A stretch of DNA of 64,000 nucleotides from Chryseobacterium sp. JM1 (GCF_000737715.1 NZ_JPRN01000008.1:1-64000); one strand, 5' to 3'; positions 51,394 to 60,788 are shown, counted from the stretch's first letter. A program made the numbers and translations. Notes: a model not told the origin generated them from the sequence alone.

Positions 51394-51885
51394 AATCTCT
51401 TTTTAAGGGTTATACATCTGTTTTCCGTTCTTTCATAGAACGGTCCGGAATTATTCCGTTATACATTAATAGCGCACGGATCATGGTTATACTTGGCTAA
51501 GGTCATGATCATATGGCCGTTTGATTGTCTTACATCAGGGTATACTTTAAGTTACCCAGAAAATTTTAATTTAAAAGCAGTATTGAATCCCGACAAAGGA
51601 TTCATGAGCTTTGACACCGTACACAGTTTGCATCGTAAAATGGAATTGATAAGAGGATTATCTCTTCCGTTGTATACGGTATCTAAGAAAATAGGACTAT
51701 ATCAGATATGATGACAGCCTTATTCCGGCTCAGCGGAAACTGAATATTCCGCGGTAACCTTTTCTCATCGTTTGTGCTTAAATAATTTTTTTTCAATGAT
51801 TTAGCTTGCGAATTTCATGCCAAAGTGAATTTTTTAACTTGTTTTTGTGATTAAGTAACTTTAAGTTTGCATAAATCTATAATAA
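51394..51885. other. Intergenic stretch with short hairpins (492 bp)
   Basis: It contains the perfect hairpin CCGTTCT-TTCAT-AGAACGG and nearby TCCGGAATTATTCCG, and TTCCGGCTCAGCGGAA near 51725. A 72-residue ORF at 51493-51711 starts with TTG and was not accepted. Near the right end a TAAGTTTG -7 box (51862-51869) serves the next gene. Confidence 0.45.
51862..51869 (+). promoter_or_regulatory. -7 promoter element of the 170-residue gene
   Basis: TAAGTTTG followed by C, 17 bp before the GTG start at 51886. Confidence 0.55.
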
Positions 51886-52398
51886 GTGACTCCGGAAAGT
51901 TTAGAAGAAAATATACAGAGTATGGCTGCCAGGCTTATAAAAATGGCAGAACAATATTGCTGGAATAAAATATCTCATCAACCTACTTTTCTTGTTTCAG
52001 ATTTTAATGAATTCGGAGAAGACTTTCGGGAAATGCGAAAATTAAGGAATAAGATCAACAGATATAAAACACCTTTGCCGCTAGATGCTGTTATTGAATT
52101 AGTAAAAAAAGAGTATCAGGATTTGTATGATATTAATCTTTACATTTTTAAAGCATCACAGAAACAAACGATTATCGAAATTCAATATTACAGAAAATCA
52201 AATATGGAGCCTGATTATTATGAAAAAATAAAAGATAATCCGCCAATGCTTCATGTTAAGATTATACAGCCCGGTTATTCTTTGGAAGGAGATAAGTTTG
52301 ATATTAACTGGGAATCGGGTGGTGGATTACGGCATTACTGGAAAAGTTTCCTTTATGAATTTAAATACAGGAGAATGGTGAAGAATTTAAAAAAATAG
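51886..52398 (+). CDS. Hypothetical cytosolic protein, 170 residues
   Basis: GTG start (MTPESLEENIQSMAARLIKMA), supported by a -7 box 17 bp upstream. No signal peptide or TM segment. The protein is rich in Lys, Tyr and Glu (YYRKSNMEPDYYEKIKDNPPMLHVKIIQPGYSLEGDKFDINWESGGGLRHYWKSF) and is not recognised as a named family; the profile is seen in orphan flavobacterial proteins and in immunity-like proteins. Low-GC. It may be an accessory gene brought in beside the repeat block. Confidence 0.7.
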   Translation: MTPESLEENIQSMAARLIKMAEQYCWNKISHQPTFLVSDFNEFGEDFREMRKLRNKINRYKTPLPLDAVIELVKKEYQDLYDINLYIFKASQKQTIIEIQYYRKSNMEPDYYEKIKDNPPMLHVKIIQPGYSLEGDKFDINWESGGGLRHYWKSFLYEFKYRRMVKNLKK

Positions 52399-52425
52399 AA
52401 ACCGCATAGAATCTGTGAAATTATT

Positions 52426-52590
52426 AACCACAAAAGTCACAAAAGTTTTTTGACACTTTAGTTATTTTAAAGTGAATGCTTTGAAAACAGGAAGTTCACA
52501 TAAACCTTTTAAAAATCAAAGATTTTTATATTCACAATAATAAAATCTGCGCGATCTGAGAAATCTGCGGGAGATTTTTCACACAAAGAT
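52426..52590 (+). repeat. Partial R3 element joined to an R1 motif
   Basis: Begins AACCACAAAAGTCACAAAAG, the R3 left end, then CACTTTAGTTATTTTAA, but diverges and ends with the R1 motif CTGCGCGATCTGAGAAATCTGCGGGAG. The right R3 end is missing. Confidence 0.6.
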
Positions 52591-52701
52591 TAAATAAAAA
52601 AAATCAACAAGTTAATCATGGGAAGCGACTAACTTCATCAAAATCAACCTGTTGACAACATCTTTCACTTATAAAGGCAAAAGTATTTTAAAGGTAAAAT
52701 C

Positions 52702-54060
52702 CTACCAGTTTTTATCAATCATATAAACCATTTGTGTCATCGCCGTGGCACCCAAAAGAAGTTCTCTTCGGTTTACCTTTTCAAAAGTATCTTCTTCTGT
52801 GTGATGGATATCGAAATACCTCTGGGAATCCGGAACCAATTCAGCGGTAGGAACTCCCATATCGTGAAGCGGGTAAATGTCCGTTCCCGAATATCTGCCT
52901 TCAAAATTGTAAACGCCATAAGGCAGGAACAGGCCAGCCCAGCTTTTGATCTGATTTCTTTTTTGATCATCCATTTCCAGGGCAATACCTCTTGGAGCAA
53001 AACCTCCGGCATCAGATTCCAGGGCAAAAATATGTTTCTCGTTCTTTTCTTTTACTGTTTTTCCGTACTGGATACCGCCTTTTACGCCATTTTCTTCATT
53101 AGCGAAGCAAACAACTCTGATCGTATGATTATTTTTAAGGTCTAAATTTTTAAACGTTCTCAAAACTTCAATGCTCTGAACAATTCCGGCTCCGTCATCA
53201 TGTGCTCCTTCACCTACATCCCATGAATCCAGGTGTCCTCCGACAACAATGACGCTCTGGTCTTTTTTACCCGTTATTTCACCAATCACAGAGTGGGAGA
53301 GCTTCTCACCCTTCATTCCGCAATTGGAGTTCAGTTTTGCAGTAATTTTCTGCGTTTTTAGAAGGGCTTCAAGTTCGTCTGCCGTTGTACTTCCGATAGC
53401 TATAGCCGGAATCTTCAACACTTTATCCTCATAACGCATCGCTCCGGTGTGCGGAACATCGTCAAAAGCTGAAGACAGGGATCTCACGATGGCAAATTTT
53501 CCACCTTTTTTAGCCGTTAATGAAGCAGCAGTTACTCTATATTTTGCAGCATCGCCGTAGCCTCTGAATGTTTCCACAAAAGACTGACTAAAAGGGTAGT
53601 TAAAGAACACGATCTTATCCTTTACTTGATCTGATGAAAGCTTGTCATATTCCTCCATAGATTTCACGATGATGATCTCACCTGAAACGTCTTTTCCGCC
53701 TGTACCTTCAGAATTTCCCAGTGAAAGCATCTTCAGGTTTTTCCATTTTCCGTCTGCTGTTTTGATCTGCAGGGATTCTTTTCCCCGCGTCCATACGGGA
53801 ACCATTACTTCCTGAAGCCATACCTTATCGGCGCCGGCATCGCGAAGCTTCTGTTCTGCCCATTTTACGGCTTTATCGTACGCTGCGGAACCGCTGAGAC
53901 GGTGGCCAATGTTCTTGCTTAAATCCCTAAGCTCTGTGTAGCCTTTTCCGTTGTTTAGAATTTCCGTAGAAATTTTATTGAACTGTATAGAATCTTCTTT
54001 ATACTGGCCAAAAGCAGCCATTCCTAAAAATAATAATGAAGTTCCAATTATCTTTTTCAT
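52702..54060 (-). CDS. Exported M28-family peptidase, paralogue 1
   Basis: Zinc-dependent aminopeptidase-like protein of 452 residues with signal peptide (MKKIIGTSLLFLGMAAFGQ). A PA-like insertion domain (about 125-240) is followed by the M28 catalytic domain: VVGGHLDSWDVGEGAHDDGAG (His and Asp ligands), CFANEENGVKGG (catalytic Glu and ligand Glu), ALESDAGGF and YFDIHHTEEDTFEKV (His ligand). Last of three tandem paralogues on the minus strand, 3 bp after paralogue 2. The two are closely related. Confidence 0.92.
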   Translation of the reverse strand: MKKIIGTSLLFLGMAAFGQYKEDSIQFNKISTEILNNGKGYTELRDLSKNIGHRLSGSAAYDKAVKWAEQKLRDAGADKVWLQEVMVPVWTRGKESLQIKTADGKWKNLKMLSLGNSEGTGGKDVSGEIIIVKSMEEYDKLSSDQVKDKIVFFNYPFSQSFVETFRGYGDAAKYRVTAASLTAKKGGKFAIVRSLSSAFDDVPHTGAMRYEDKVLKIPAIAIGSTTADELEALLKTQKITAKLNSNCGMKGEKLSHSVIGEITGKKDQSVIVVGGHLDSWDVGEGAHDDGAGIVQSIEVLRTFKNLDLKNNHTIRVVCFANEENGVKGGIQYGKTVKEKNEKHIFALESDAGGFAPRGIALEMDDQKRNQIKSWAGLFLPYGVYNFEGRYSGTDIYPLHDMGVPTAELVPDSQRYFDIHHTEEDTFEKVNRRELLLGATAMTQMVYMIDKNW

Positions 54061-54063
54061 AGT

Positions 54064-55422
54064 TTACCAGTTTTTATCAATCATATAAATAAGTTGAGTC
54101 ATGACCGCTGCTCCCAAAAGAAGTTCTCTGCGGTTGACTTTTTCAAAGGTGTCTTCTTCTGTGTGGTGAATGTCAAAATAACGCTGAGGATCAGGGACGA
54201 GTTCTGCCGTAGGAACTCCCATTTCATGCAGCGGAGCAATATCTGAGCCTGAATATTTTCCTTCAAAGTTATAGACTCCGTAAGGGAGGAACAGATTCAC
54301 CCAGCTTTGGATTTGCTTTCTGTGTTTGTCATCCATTTCCAGGGAAATTCCTCTTGGAGAAAAACCTCCGGCGTCAGATTCTATAGCAAAAAGATGCTTT
54401 TCATTGCTTTCTTTCGCTGTTTTTCCGTATTGTTTTCCACCTTTTGTTCCGTTTTCTTCATTGGCAAAACAGACCGCTCTGATGGTATGGTTATTTTGAA
54501 TGCCTAATTTTTTAAATGTTCTCAGAACTTCAATGCTCTGAACAATTCCTGCACCGTCGTCATGCGCTCCTTCCCCTACATCCCAGGAATCAAGATGTCC
54601 TCCAACCACGATGACACTCTGGTCTTTTTTTCCGGTGATCTCGCCAATTACAGAATGGGAGAGTTTCTCACCTTTCATGCCACAGTTGGAGTTGAGTTTT
54701 GCAGTAACTTTTTTATTTTTTAATAATAATTCCAGTTCATCTGCTGTTGTATTTCCGATGGTTACGGCCGGAACCTTAGAAATATTGTCATCATACCGCA
54801 TATTACCCGTGTGAGGAACATTGTCAAATGCTGAAGATAAAGACCTGATGACAGCAAACTTTCCACCTTTCTGAGCTGTTAAATTAGCAGCGGAACGTCG
54901 GTACGCGCCGGCCTCTCTGTAAGAAATAAAAGTTTGTACATGTGACTGATTAAAAGGATAGTTAAAGAATACAATCTTATCCTTTACTTGAGATGCAGGA
55001 AGCTTGTCATATTCTTCCAAAGACCTCACCATAATAATCTCACCTGACACATCTTTTCCGCCTGTCCCTTCAGAATTTCCCAGCGAAAGCATTTTCAGTT
55101 TTTTCCATGTTCCATCCGCCGTCTTGATCTGCAAAGATTCTTTTCCTCTGACCCAAACCGGGATCATCACTTCCTGAAGCCATACCTTGTCAGCTCCGGC
55201 ATCACGTAGTTTTTGTTCTGCCCATTTCACCGATTTTTCATAAGCTTCACTTCCGCTCAGACGGTTTCCAATGTTTTTGGTAAGATCTTTTAAGTCGGTA
55301 TAGCCTTTTCCGTTGTTCAGGATTTCTGTGGAGATCTTACTGAACTGGATAGAGTCTTCCTTAGACTGCCCGAAAACAGCCATTCCTGCTAATAAAAGGG
55401 AAAGGGTGAAGGTCTTGTTCAT
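54064..55422 (-). CDS. Exported M28-family peptidase, paralogue 2
   Basis: A 452-residue paralogue of the next gene, almost the same length. The catalytic block GGHLDSWDVGEGAHDDGAGIVQSIEVLRTFK is identical, and CFANEENGTKGG, AIESDAGGF and DIHHTEEDTFEKV are kept, so it should be active. The signal peptide is MNKTFTLSLLLAGMAVFGQ. It starts 1 bp past the stop of paralogue 3, so all three form one operon. Differences concentrate in the PA-like domain. Confidence 0.92.
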   Translation of the reverse strand: MNKTFTLSLLLAGMAVFGQSKEDSIQFSKISTEILNNGKGYTDLKDLTKNIGNRLSGSEAYEKSVKWAEQKLRDAGADKVWLQEVMIPVWVRGKESLQIKTADGTWKKLKMLSLGNSEGTGGKDVSGEIIMVRSLEEYDKLPASQVKDKIVFFNYPFNQSHVQTFISYREAGAYRRSAANLTAQKGGKFAVIRSLSSAFDNVPHTGNMRYDDNISKVPAVTIGNTTADELELLLKNKKVTAKLNSNCGMKGEKLSHSVIGEITGKKDQSVIVVGGHLDSWDVGEGAHDDGAGIVQSIEVLRTFKKLGIQNNHTIRAVCFANEENGTKGGKQYGKTAKESNEKHLFAIESDAGGFSPRGISLEMDDKHRKQIQSWVNLFLPYGVYNFEGKYSGSDIAPLHEMGVPTAELVPDPQRYFDIHHTEEDTFEKVNRRELLLGAAVMTQLIYMIDKNW

Positions 55423-55423
55423 A

Positions 55424-56827
55424 TTACCAGTTTTTATCGATCATAAAGATCAGCTGTGTCATGGCAACGGCACCTAAAAGAAGTTCTCTTTTGTTCACTT
55501 TATCAAAAGTATCTTGTTCAGAGTGATGGTAATCGAAGTACCGTTGAGTATCTACCACCAGTTCTGCCAAAGGAATATCCAGCTTTTTCAGTGGGGATAT
55601 ATCCTGAATAGCTTCAGTCTGGTCAAAATCATAAATTCCGTAAGGCAGGAAATAATTCTTCCATTCGAAAATCTGCTTTCGTCTTTGTGGCGGCATATCT
55701 AAGGAAAATCCTCTAGGTGAATATCCTCCCGCATCTGTTCCTAAAGCAAAAACATGTTTTTCATCCCTTTTTTTCACATAGGCTGCATACATTTCGCGTC
55801 CCTGTCCTCCGTTTTCGCTGTTGGCATAAAAAACAACTCTTATCGTATGATTATTTTCAATACCAAGCGCTTTGAATGTTCTTAAAACCTCGATGCACTG
55901 TGCAATACCGGTTCCGTCATCAATAGCGCCTTCCCCAAAATCCCACGAGTCTAATTGAGCTCCTAAAACGATCACTTTTGCATCCTTTTTACCTTGGATT
56001 TCAGCAATAATATTGGGATTGGTCGTGTCGCCTTTTGACTGGGCAGTCATATTTATTTTGGCGGTAACCTTTTGATTTTTTAGTAATTTTTCTAATTCAT
56101 CAGCAGATCTTACTCCAATGGATAGAGCAGGAATTCTTACTTTGTCATCAGGTTCGTAATACACCATTTTTGCATGAGGTGTATCATCCATTGCTGTTGT
56201 TAACGATCTTATAATTAAAGCTTTTGCTCCTGTTTTTGCAATCACGGAAGCAGAAATTAATTTGGATTTTGCGGTGGCCAGATAAGAATCATTTGTATTA
56301 ATGACCTTTGGATCCATTGGAAGATTAGCGAAAGCTATTTTACCTTTCAATTGCCCTACGGACATGGCATTAAGTTCGGCAGTTGAATTGATTAAAACAA
56401 TTTCCCCCGTAAGATCTTTTCCGCCTGTTCCTTCAGAATTTCCGAAAGAAAGCATTCTGATGTTTTTCCAATCCCCGTTAGCGGTTTTTATCTCCAGGGA
56501 TTCTTTTCCTCTTATCCAGACCGGAGCTTTAGCTTCCATTCTCCAGATCATTTCAATGCCGATGGATTTGAGCTTTTTTTCTGCCCATTCCACCGCTTTT
56601 ATATAGCCGGAAGTCCCACTGAATCGCGGACCGATCCCTTTGGTAAGTTCTCCTAGATTTTCATAGGCTGCACCGTTGGTCATGATCTCGTCTGAGATCT
56701 TTTTAAACTCATCGTGATAGTTGAATTTTGCCGTGGTCGCCTTTTTTACAGGTTTTTTCTGGGGCTTTTTTTGAGAAAATAAAAATCCACTCAAAAAGAG
56801 TGGAAGTATAATGAAGATTTTTTTCAT
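55424..56827 (-). CDS. Exported M28-family homologue with degraded active site, paralogue 3
   Basis: First gene of the tandem M28 operon, 467 residues. After the signal peptide comes a Lys/Pro-rich stretch KKPQKKPVKKATTAK not found in the others. The M28 fold is kept, but key residues differ: GGHLDSW reads GAQLDSW (His ligand to Gln), AHDDG reads AIDDG, NEENG reads NSENG (catalytic Glu to Ser), ALESDAGG reads ALGTDAGG, and PLHDMG reads PLKKLD. The HH of YHHSEQDTFD remains. It is probably a non-catalytic partner or a changed enzyme. Confidence 0.85.
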   Translation of the reverse strand: MKKIFIILPLFLSGFLFSQKKPQKKPVKKATTAKFNYHDEFKKISDEIMTNGAAYENLGELTKGIGPRFSGTSGYIKAVEWAEKKLKSIGIEMIWRMEAKAPVWIRGKESLEIKTANGDWKNIRMLSFGNSEGTGGKDLTGEIVLINSTAELNAMSVGQLKGKIAFANLPMDPKVINTNDSYLATAKSKLISASVIAKTGAKALIIRSLTTAMDDTPHAKMVYYEPDDKVRIPALSIGVRSADELEKLLKNQKVTAKINMTAQSKGDTTNPNIIAEIQGKKDAKVIVLGAQLDSWDFGEGAIDDGTGIAQCIEVLRTFKALGIENNHTIRVVFYANSENGGQGREMYAAYVKKRDEKHVFALGTDAGGYSPRGFSLDMPPQRRKQIFEWKNYFLPYGIYDFDQTEAIQDISPLKKLDIPLAELVVDTQRYFDYHHSEQDTFDKVNKRELLLGAVAMTQLIFMIDKNW

Positions 56828-56882
56828 TTTTTATTTACCTTTCTTTTTCCGCTTATAAAAGTAGGGAAAAATTAGTAATTTA

Positions 56883-58127
56883 TTAAGGTTTCATGTCGTA
56901 CATTAACAGTGCTGTAACCAATTTCGGTTCGATGAATGTACATTTTGGAGGCATGCTCAGTTTCAGATCTGAAATTTTAATCATATCGTTGAAACTTACC
57001 GGATATATTCCGAAACCGACTTTTCCTTCGCCACTGTCTATTTTCTCCTTTAAAAAGTTAATTCCCTGTAGGTTAGAAGTCCCTTTTGCGTAGGAAATCT
57101 TCTCAGAGCTGTCTGAATTTTCTATTTTCAGGATATTTTTGAAAATGTATTTGTCCAAAAGATGATGGTCAAGATTATCCAGCGACATTTCTCTTGAACG
57201 GAGATCATGCTTCACGTGAAGGGAATAGAACTTACCGTCCAGATACATGGAGATATGGAATTTCTGAGAAGGGAAATAGGATGTTTCGCCTTTTTCGTGG
57301 ATCAGGAAGTACTGGTCCAGTTCTTTTAAAAATTCTTCACTGGAAAGCCCGTTAAGATCCGTTAAGATTCTATTGTAATCATGGATCTTGATCGATTGGT
57401 TGGATACGATGAAACTGTATACAAAATTATAGGCTTCTGTACCGTTGTGTCTCTTGTTTTTCTCTTTGTGATGCTTGGCATTCAGAGCGGTAGATCCGAT
57501 CCTGTGGTGACCATCTGCAATATAGAAAGAGTCGATCTGATCAATTACTTCTTTGAACTGCTGAAGTTTCAGACGGTTGTCTATTCTCCATATCTTATGT
57601 CTGATCCCGATAGAATCGATATGGTTGAAAATAGGAACATTCTTCTCTTCATGATTCATTAGAAGTTCAATCTTGGAATTGGAAGGGTAGGTAAGAAGCA
57701 CCGGTTCAGCCTGAAGGCTTACTTTTTCCAGATAATGAGCCAGTTTTTCCTTTTTCTGAGGAATGGTACTTTCATGTCTTTTGATCTTTCCGTTCCAGAA
57801 ATCTTCAATACTTGCTAATCCAAGCAAGCCTCTGAAAACCTGTTTGTTGGGATAGATCTGCTCATAAAGATAGTACGCAGAACTGTCCTGGATCAGTTTC
57901 TTTTCATCCAGAAGTTCTTCAAACGTTGATCGGATTTTCCTTAAATTCCGGTCAATATCTTTAGATTTACTTACAACGTAGGGTTTAATCATGTTGATGT
58001 AAGTATTTTCAACTTGAGCTTTCTCTGCAATCTCCTCTTGGGTGAAATTGTCCAGCGGATGTGTAGGGAAAGTGCTCTCAAAGTCTTTATGAGGTCTGAT
58101 TCCACGGAAAGGTTTAAAAACAGGCAT
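56883..58127 (-). CDS. DUF1015 family protein of the serine operon
   Basis: A 414-residue soluble protein. Family marks are PFRGIRPHKDFESTFPTHPLDNFT at the N-terminus, IDSFYIADGHHRIGSTALN near the middle and PVSFNDMIKISDLKLSMPPKCTFIEPKL near the end. The DGHHR string is like the catalytic signature of the ParB/sulfiredoxin-fold kinases such as archaeal SerK. It lies 3 bp after serA and the order serC-serA-DUF1015 suggests a job in serine metabolism. Biochemical function is not established. Confidence 0.88.
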   Translation of the reverse strand: MPVFKPFRGIRPHKDFESTFPTHPLDNFTQEEIAEKAQVENTYINMIKPYVVSKSKDIDRNLRKIRSTFEELLDEKKLIQDSSAYYLYEQIYPNKQVFRGLLGLASIEDFWNGKIKRHESTIPQKKEKLAHYLEKVSLQAEPVLLTYPSNSKIELLMNHEEKNVPIFNHIDSIGIRHKIWRIDNRLKLQQFKEVIDQIDSFYIADGHHRIGSTALNAKHHKEKNKRHNGTEAYNFVYSFIVSNQSIKIHDYNRILTDLNGLSSEEFLKELDQYFLIHEKGETSYFPSQKFHISMYLDGKFYSLHVKHDLRSREMSLDNLDHHLLDKYIFKNILKIENSDSSEKISYAKGTSNLQGINFLKEKIDSGEGKVGFGIYPVSFNDMIKISDLKLSMPPKCTFIEPKLVTALLMYDMKP

Positions 58128-58130
58128 ATT

Positions 58131-59096
58131 TTATCTTATGGTTTCTTTTTGTAGCTTAATAATTTGTTCTGCAAGTTCTGCGCCGATTTTTTCCTGGGCA
58201 TCCACGGTGTTTCCTCCTACGTGAGGAGAAAGGGATAGCGCAGGGTTCATCAGCAAAGGAAGTTCCGGACTTGGCTCGTTTTCAAAAACGTCCAGTGCCG
58301 CTCCCGCCACTTTTTCAGATTCGATGAAATCCAGAAGGGTTACTTCGTTGATGACACCGCCTCTTGCAGTATTCACGATGTAGACGCCGTCTTTCATTTT
58401 TTCAAACTGAGGCGTGTCTATGATATATTCACTCGTTTTTGGGGTATTGATGCTGATGAAGTCTGTGTCTTTAAGGAAAGCATCCATATCATTGGTGGAA
58501 GTAATTTCAAAATTCAGACGCTGTCCGTCGAAAAAGTCCAGGGTAAGAACTTTTGTTTTCGGGTTTTTTGTCAATACTTTGATTTTCATTCCTAATGCAA
58601 TTCCCATTTTCACCACTTCCTGACCTATACTTCCAAAGCCGATCACTCCAAGTGTTTTTCCTGAAAGTTCATATGCTTTACTGAATGACTTTTTCATGGC
58701 ATTGAAATGAGTTTCCCCTTCCAATGGCATTAGCCGGTTCGATTCGTGAAGGAATCTTGCCAGTGCGAAAAAGTGTCCGAAAACAAGTTCAGCTACTGAT
58801 TTTGAAGATGCTGTAGGCGTGTTGATCACTTTGATGCCTTTGCTTTTAGCATAATCTACGTCAATATTGTCCATTCCGATACCTCCGCGTCCTATGATTT
58901 TTAGGCTTGGGCATGCATCGATCATGTCCTGTCTTACTTTCGTCGCGCTTCTTACCAAAAGAATATCCACGTTATTTTCATTAATGAAATTGATCACGTG
59001 ATCCTGTGCCACTCTGTTGGGCAGGACTTCAAATCCTGCTTCTGTAAGGGCCAGTTCTCCTGTTTTTGAGATTCCGTCGTTTGCTAAAACTTTCAT
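58131..59096 (-). CDS. serA: D-3-phosphoglycerate dehydrogenase (short form)
   Basis: First step of serine synthesis: 3-phosphoglycerate to 3-phosphohydroxypyruvate. The Rossmann motif is TLGVIGFGSIGQEVVKM, and catalytic residues are found in RSATKVRQDMID, VNTARGGVINE and SPHVGGNTVDAQ (His). At 321 residues it lacks the C-terminal ACT domain, so feedback by serine through ACT is not expected. Operon with serC upstream (124 bp) and DUF1015 downstream (3 bp). Confidence 0.93.
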   Translation of the reverse strand: MKVLANDGISKTGELALTEAGFEVLPNRVAQDHVINFINENNVDILLVRSATKVRQDMIDACPSLKIIGRGGIGMDNIDVDYAKSKGIKVINTPTASSKSVAELVFGHFFALARFLHESNRLMPLEGETHFNAMKKSFSKAYELSGKTLGVIGFGSIGQEVVKMGIALGMKIKVLTKNPKTKVLTLDFFDGQRLNFEITSTNDMDAFLKDTDFISINTPKTSEYIIDTPQFEKMKDGVYIVNTARGGVINEVTLLDFIESEKVAGAALDVFENEPSPELPLLMNPALSLSPHVGGNTVDAQEKIGAELAEQIIKLQKETIR

Positions 59097-59220
59097 GTGT
59101 TATTTAGATTTAAAGATTGAAAAATCCAGCTGTTTAATCATTATTAAATCGGGGCGCAAATTAATAAATTTTTATTAACTGCTCTAAATCTTTCAATCTT
59201 TGAATTTTTTTATGCTTAAA

Positions 59221-60285
59221 TTATTTAATTGATCTCATCACGTCTACCAGAACCTGCACACTTTCAATAGGTAAAGCGTTGTATAAACTTGCTCTGTATC
59301 CACCAAGACTTCTGTGTCCGTTCAGTCCGCTGATTCCAGCAGCTTTCCATGCAATGTCAAATTCTTCTTTTTTGCTCTCGTCGATCAGTTTGAAAGAGAC
59401 ATTCATGAGAGAACGGTCTTCTTTTACACAGAACGTTTCAAAAAGAGGATTGTTGTCAATCTCATCGTATAAAAGTTTTGCTTTTGCTTCATTTCTTGCT
59501 TCCGCTGCTGCAATACCGCCATTCTTTTCCAGGTACTGTAACGTCAGAAGAGAGGCGTAAACAGGGAAAACAGGAGGGGTATTGTACATAGATTCTTTTG
59601 AAATATGCTGAGAATAATCCAGTATAGACAGCATGTTTTCTCTTCCTGTCTTTCCAAGAATTTCTTTTTTGATAACCACTAAAGTTACTCCAGCAGGTCC
59701 CATATTTTTCTGAGCTCCTGCGTAGATCAGATCAAATTTAGAAAAATCCAGCTGTCTTGAGAAAATATCAGAACTCATATCGCAAACCATCAGTGTATCC
59801 ACTTCCGGGAAAGATTTCATCTGAGTTCCGTAGATGGTATTGTTTGAGGTGCAGTGGAAATAATCATATTCTGAACCTACTGTATAATCTTTAGGGATGA
59901 ACGAGTAGTTTTCTTCTTTGGAAGAACCTACCACATCCACAGTTCCCAGTTTTTTAGCTTCTTTTACAGCACCTGCCGCCCATGTTCCCGTATCGGTGTA
60001 AGCAGCTTTTCCACCTACTTTCAACAGATTGTAAGGAACCATCGCAAACTGCAGGCTTGCACCGCCTCCTAAATAAAGTACTTCATAATCATCGCCAAGG
60101 TTCATCAGTCTTTTCACAATGGCACGCGCTTCGTCCATTACGGCAACGAAATCCTTACTTCTGTGCGAAATTTCAAGAAGAGACAATCCAATACCGTTAA
60201 AATCTAAAATAGCTTCTGCTGATTTTTCGAATACCTCCTGAGGTAAGATGCATGGCCCTGCGCTGAAGTTGTGCTTTTTGCTCAT
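59221..60285 (-). CDS. serC: Phosphoserine aminotransferase
   Basis: PLP-dependent second step of serine synthesis, also used in pyridoxal phosphate synthesis. It has 354 residues from the ATG at 60285 (MSKKHNFSAGPCILP); the eight-residue longer reading is unlikely. Marks are HNFSAGPCILPQEVFEKSAEAI, SHRSKDF, GGGASLQFAMVPYNLL and the PLP lysine in IYAGAQKNMGPAG. Upstream lies the ferredoxin gene with its own terminator, so serC probably has a separate promoter. Confidence 0.96.
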   Translation of the reverse strand: MSKKHNFSAGPCILPQEVFEKSAEAILDFNGIGLSLLEISHRSKDFVAVMDEARAIVKRLMNLGDDYEVLYLGGGASLQFAMVPYNLLKVGGKAAYTDTGTWAAGAVKEAKKLGTVDVVGSSKEENYSFIPKDYTVGSEYDYFHCTSNNTIYGTQMKSFPEVDTLMVCDMSSDIFSRQLDFSKFDLIYAGAQKNMGPAGVTLVVIKKEILGKTGRENMLSILDYSQHISKESMYNTPPVFPVYASLLTLQYLEKNGGIAAAEARNEAKAKLLYDEIDNNPLFETFCVKEDRSLMNVSFKLIDESKKEEFDIAWKAAGISGLNGHRSLGGYRASLYNALPIESVQVLVDVMRSIK

Positions 60286-60374
60286 ATTTTTACTTTTTTG
60301 GTTGTGCAAGAATTTTACGGACTTGCGATTTTGTTATTGATATTTTACTAGATTCTTTGAGATTTGTAGTTAAA

Positions 60375-60400
60375 AAAACCGCCTCAACGCTGAGACGGAG
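60375..60400 (-). terminator. Terminator between ferredoxin gene and serC
   Basis: On the minus strand CCGTCTCA-GCGT-TGAGGCGG stem with one G-T pair, followed by TTTTTTTAAC. It separates the ferredoxin transcript from serC. Confidence 0.85.
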
Positions 60401-60406
60401 CCTTTA

Positions 60407-60757
60407 TTATTCACCGTGTAAGAACGCTTTTTTATTAAGCAGCGCTTCATCAGATTCTACGTGGTCTTCATCAGGGACACAACAATCTACCGGGCAGACC
60501 GCTGCACACTGAGGTTCTTCGTGGAATCCTTTACATTCCGTACATTTATCGGTTACAATGAAATATACATCATCACTCACAGGTTCCTGCGGCGAATCTG
60601 CGTCTACAGTAAGTCCTGACGGCAAGGTTACAGTACCCGCAAGAGCAGTACCTTCAGAAGCTTTCCAGTCTACGGCCCCTTCATATATGGCATTATTTGG
60701 GCATTCCGGTTCACAGGCACCACAATTAATGCATTCATCAGTTATTTTAATAGCCAT
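60407..60757 (-). CDS. 2[4Fe-4S] ferredoxin
   Basis: A 116-residue electron carrier with two cluster motifs, CINCGACEPECPN (first) and CTECKGFHEEPQCAAVCPVDCC (second), separated by about 50 residues of insert containing acidic segments (SDDVYFIVTDK, DSPQEP). The insert and acidic tail fit the Alvin-type/YfhL-like long ferredoxins common in flavobacteria. It is divergent from a LuxC-like reductase with overlapping promoters. Confidence 0.93.
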   Translation of the reverse strand: MAIKITDECINCGACEPECPNNAIYEGAVDWKASEGTALAGTVTLPSGLTVDADSPQEPVSDDVYFIVTDKCTECKGFHEEPQCAAVCPVDCCVPDEDHVESDEALLNKKAFLHGE

Positions 60758-60770
60758 CGCTAATTTTTTT

Positions 60771-60778
60771 TAAATTTG
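60771..60778 (+). promoter_or_regulatory. -7 promoter element of the acyl-CoA reductase gene
   Basis: TAAATTTG followed by CAC on the plus strand, 38 bp before the ATG at 60817. It is 2 bp from the opposing ferredoxin box. Confidence 0.6.
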
Positions 60779-60780
60779 CA

Positions 60781-60788
60781 CAAAATTA
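60781..60788 (-). promoter_or_regulatory. -7 promoter element of the ferredoxin gene
   Basis: TAATTTTG on the minus strand, followed by TGC. It lies 23 bp upstream of the ferredoxin ATG and faces the plus-strand box at 60771-60778. Confidence 0.6.

Noticed and set aside
51493..51711. A 72-residue plus-strand ORF
   Set aside because: TTG start, no promoter box or ribosome-binding context, no recognisable motif, and it overlaps hairpin-rich intergenic DNA. It could be real but is not supported.
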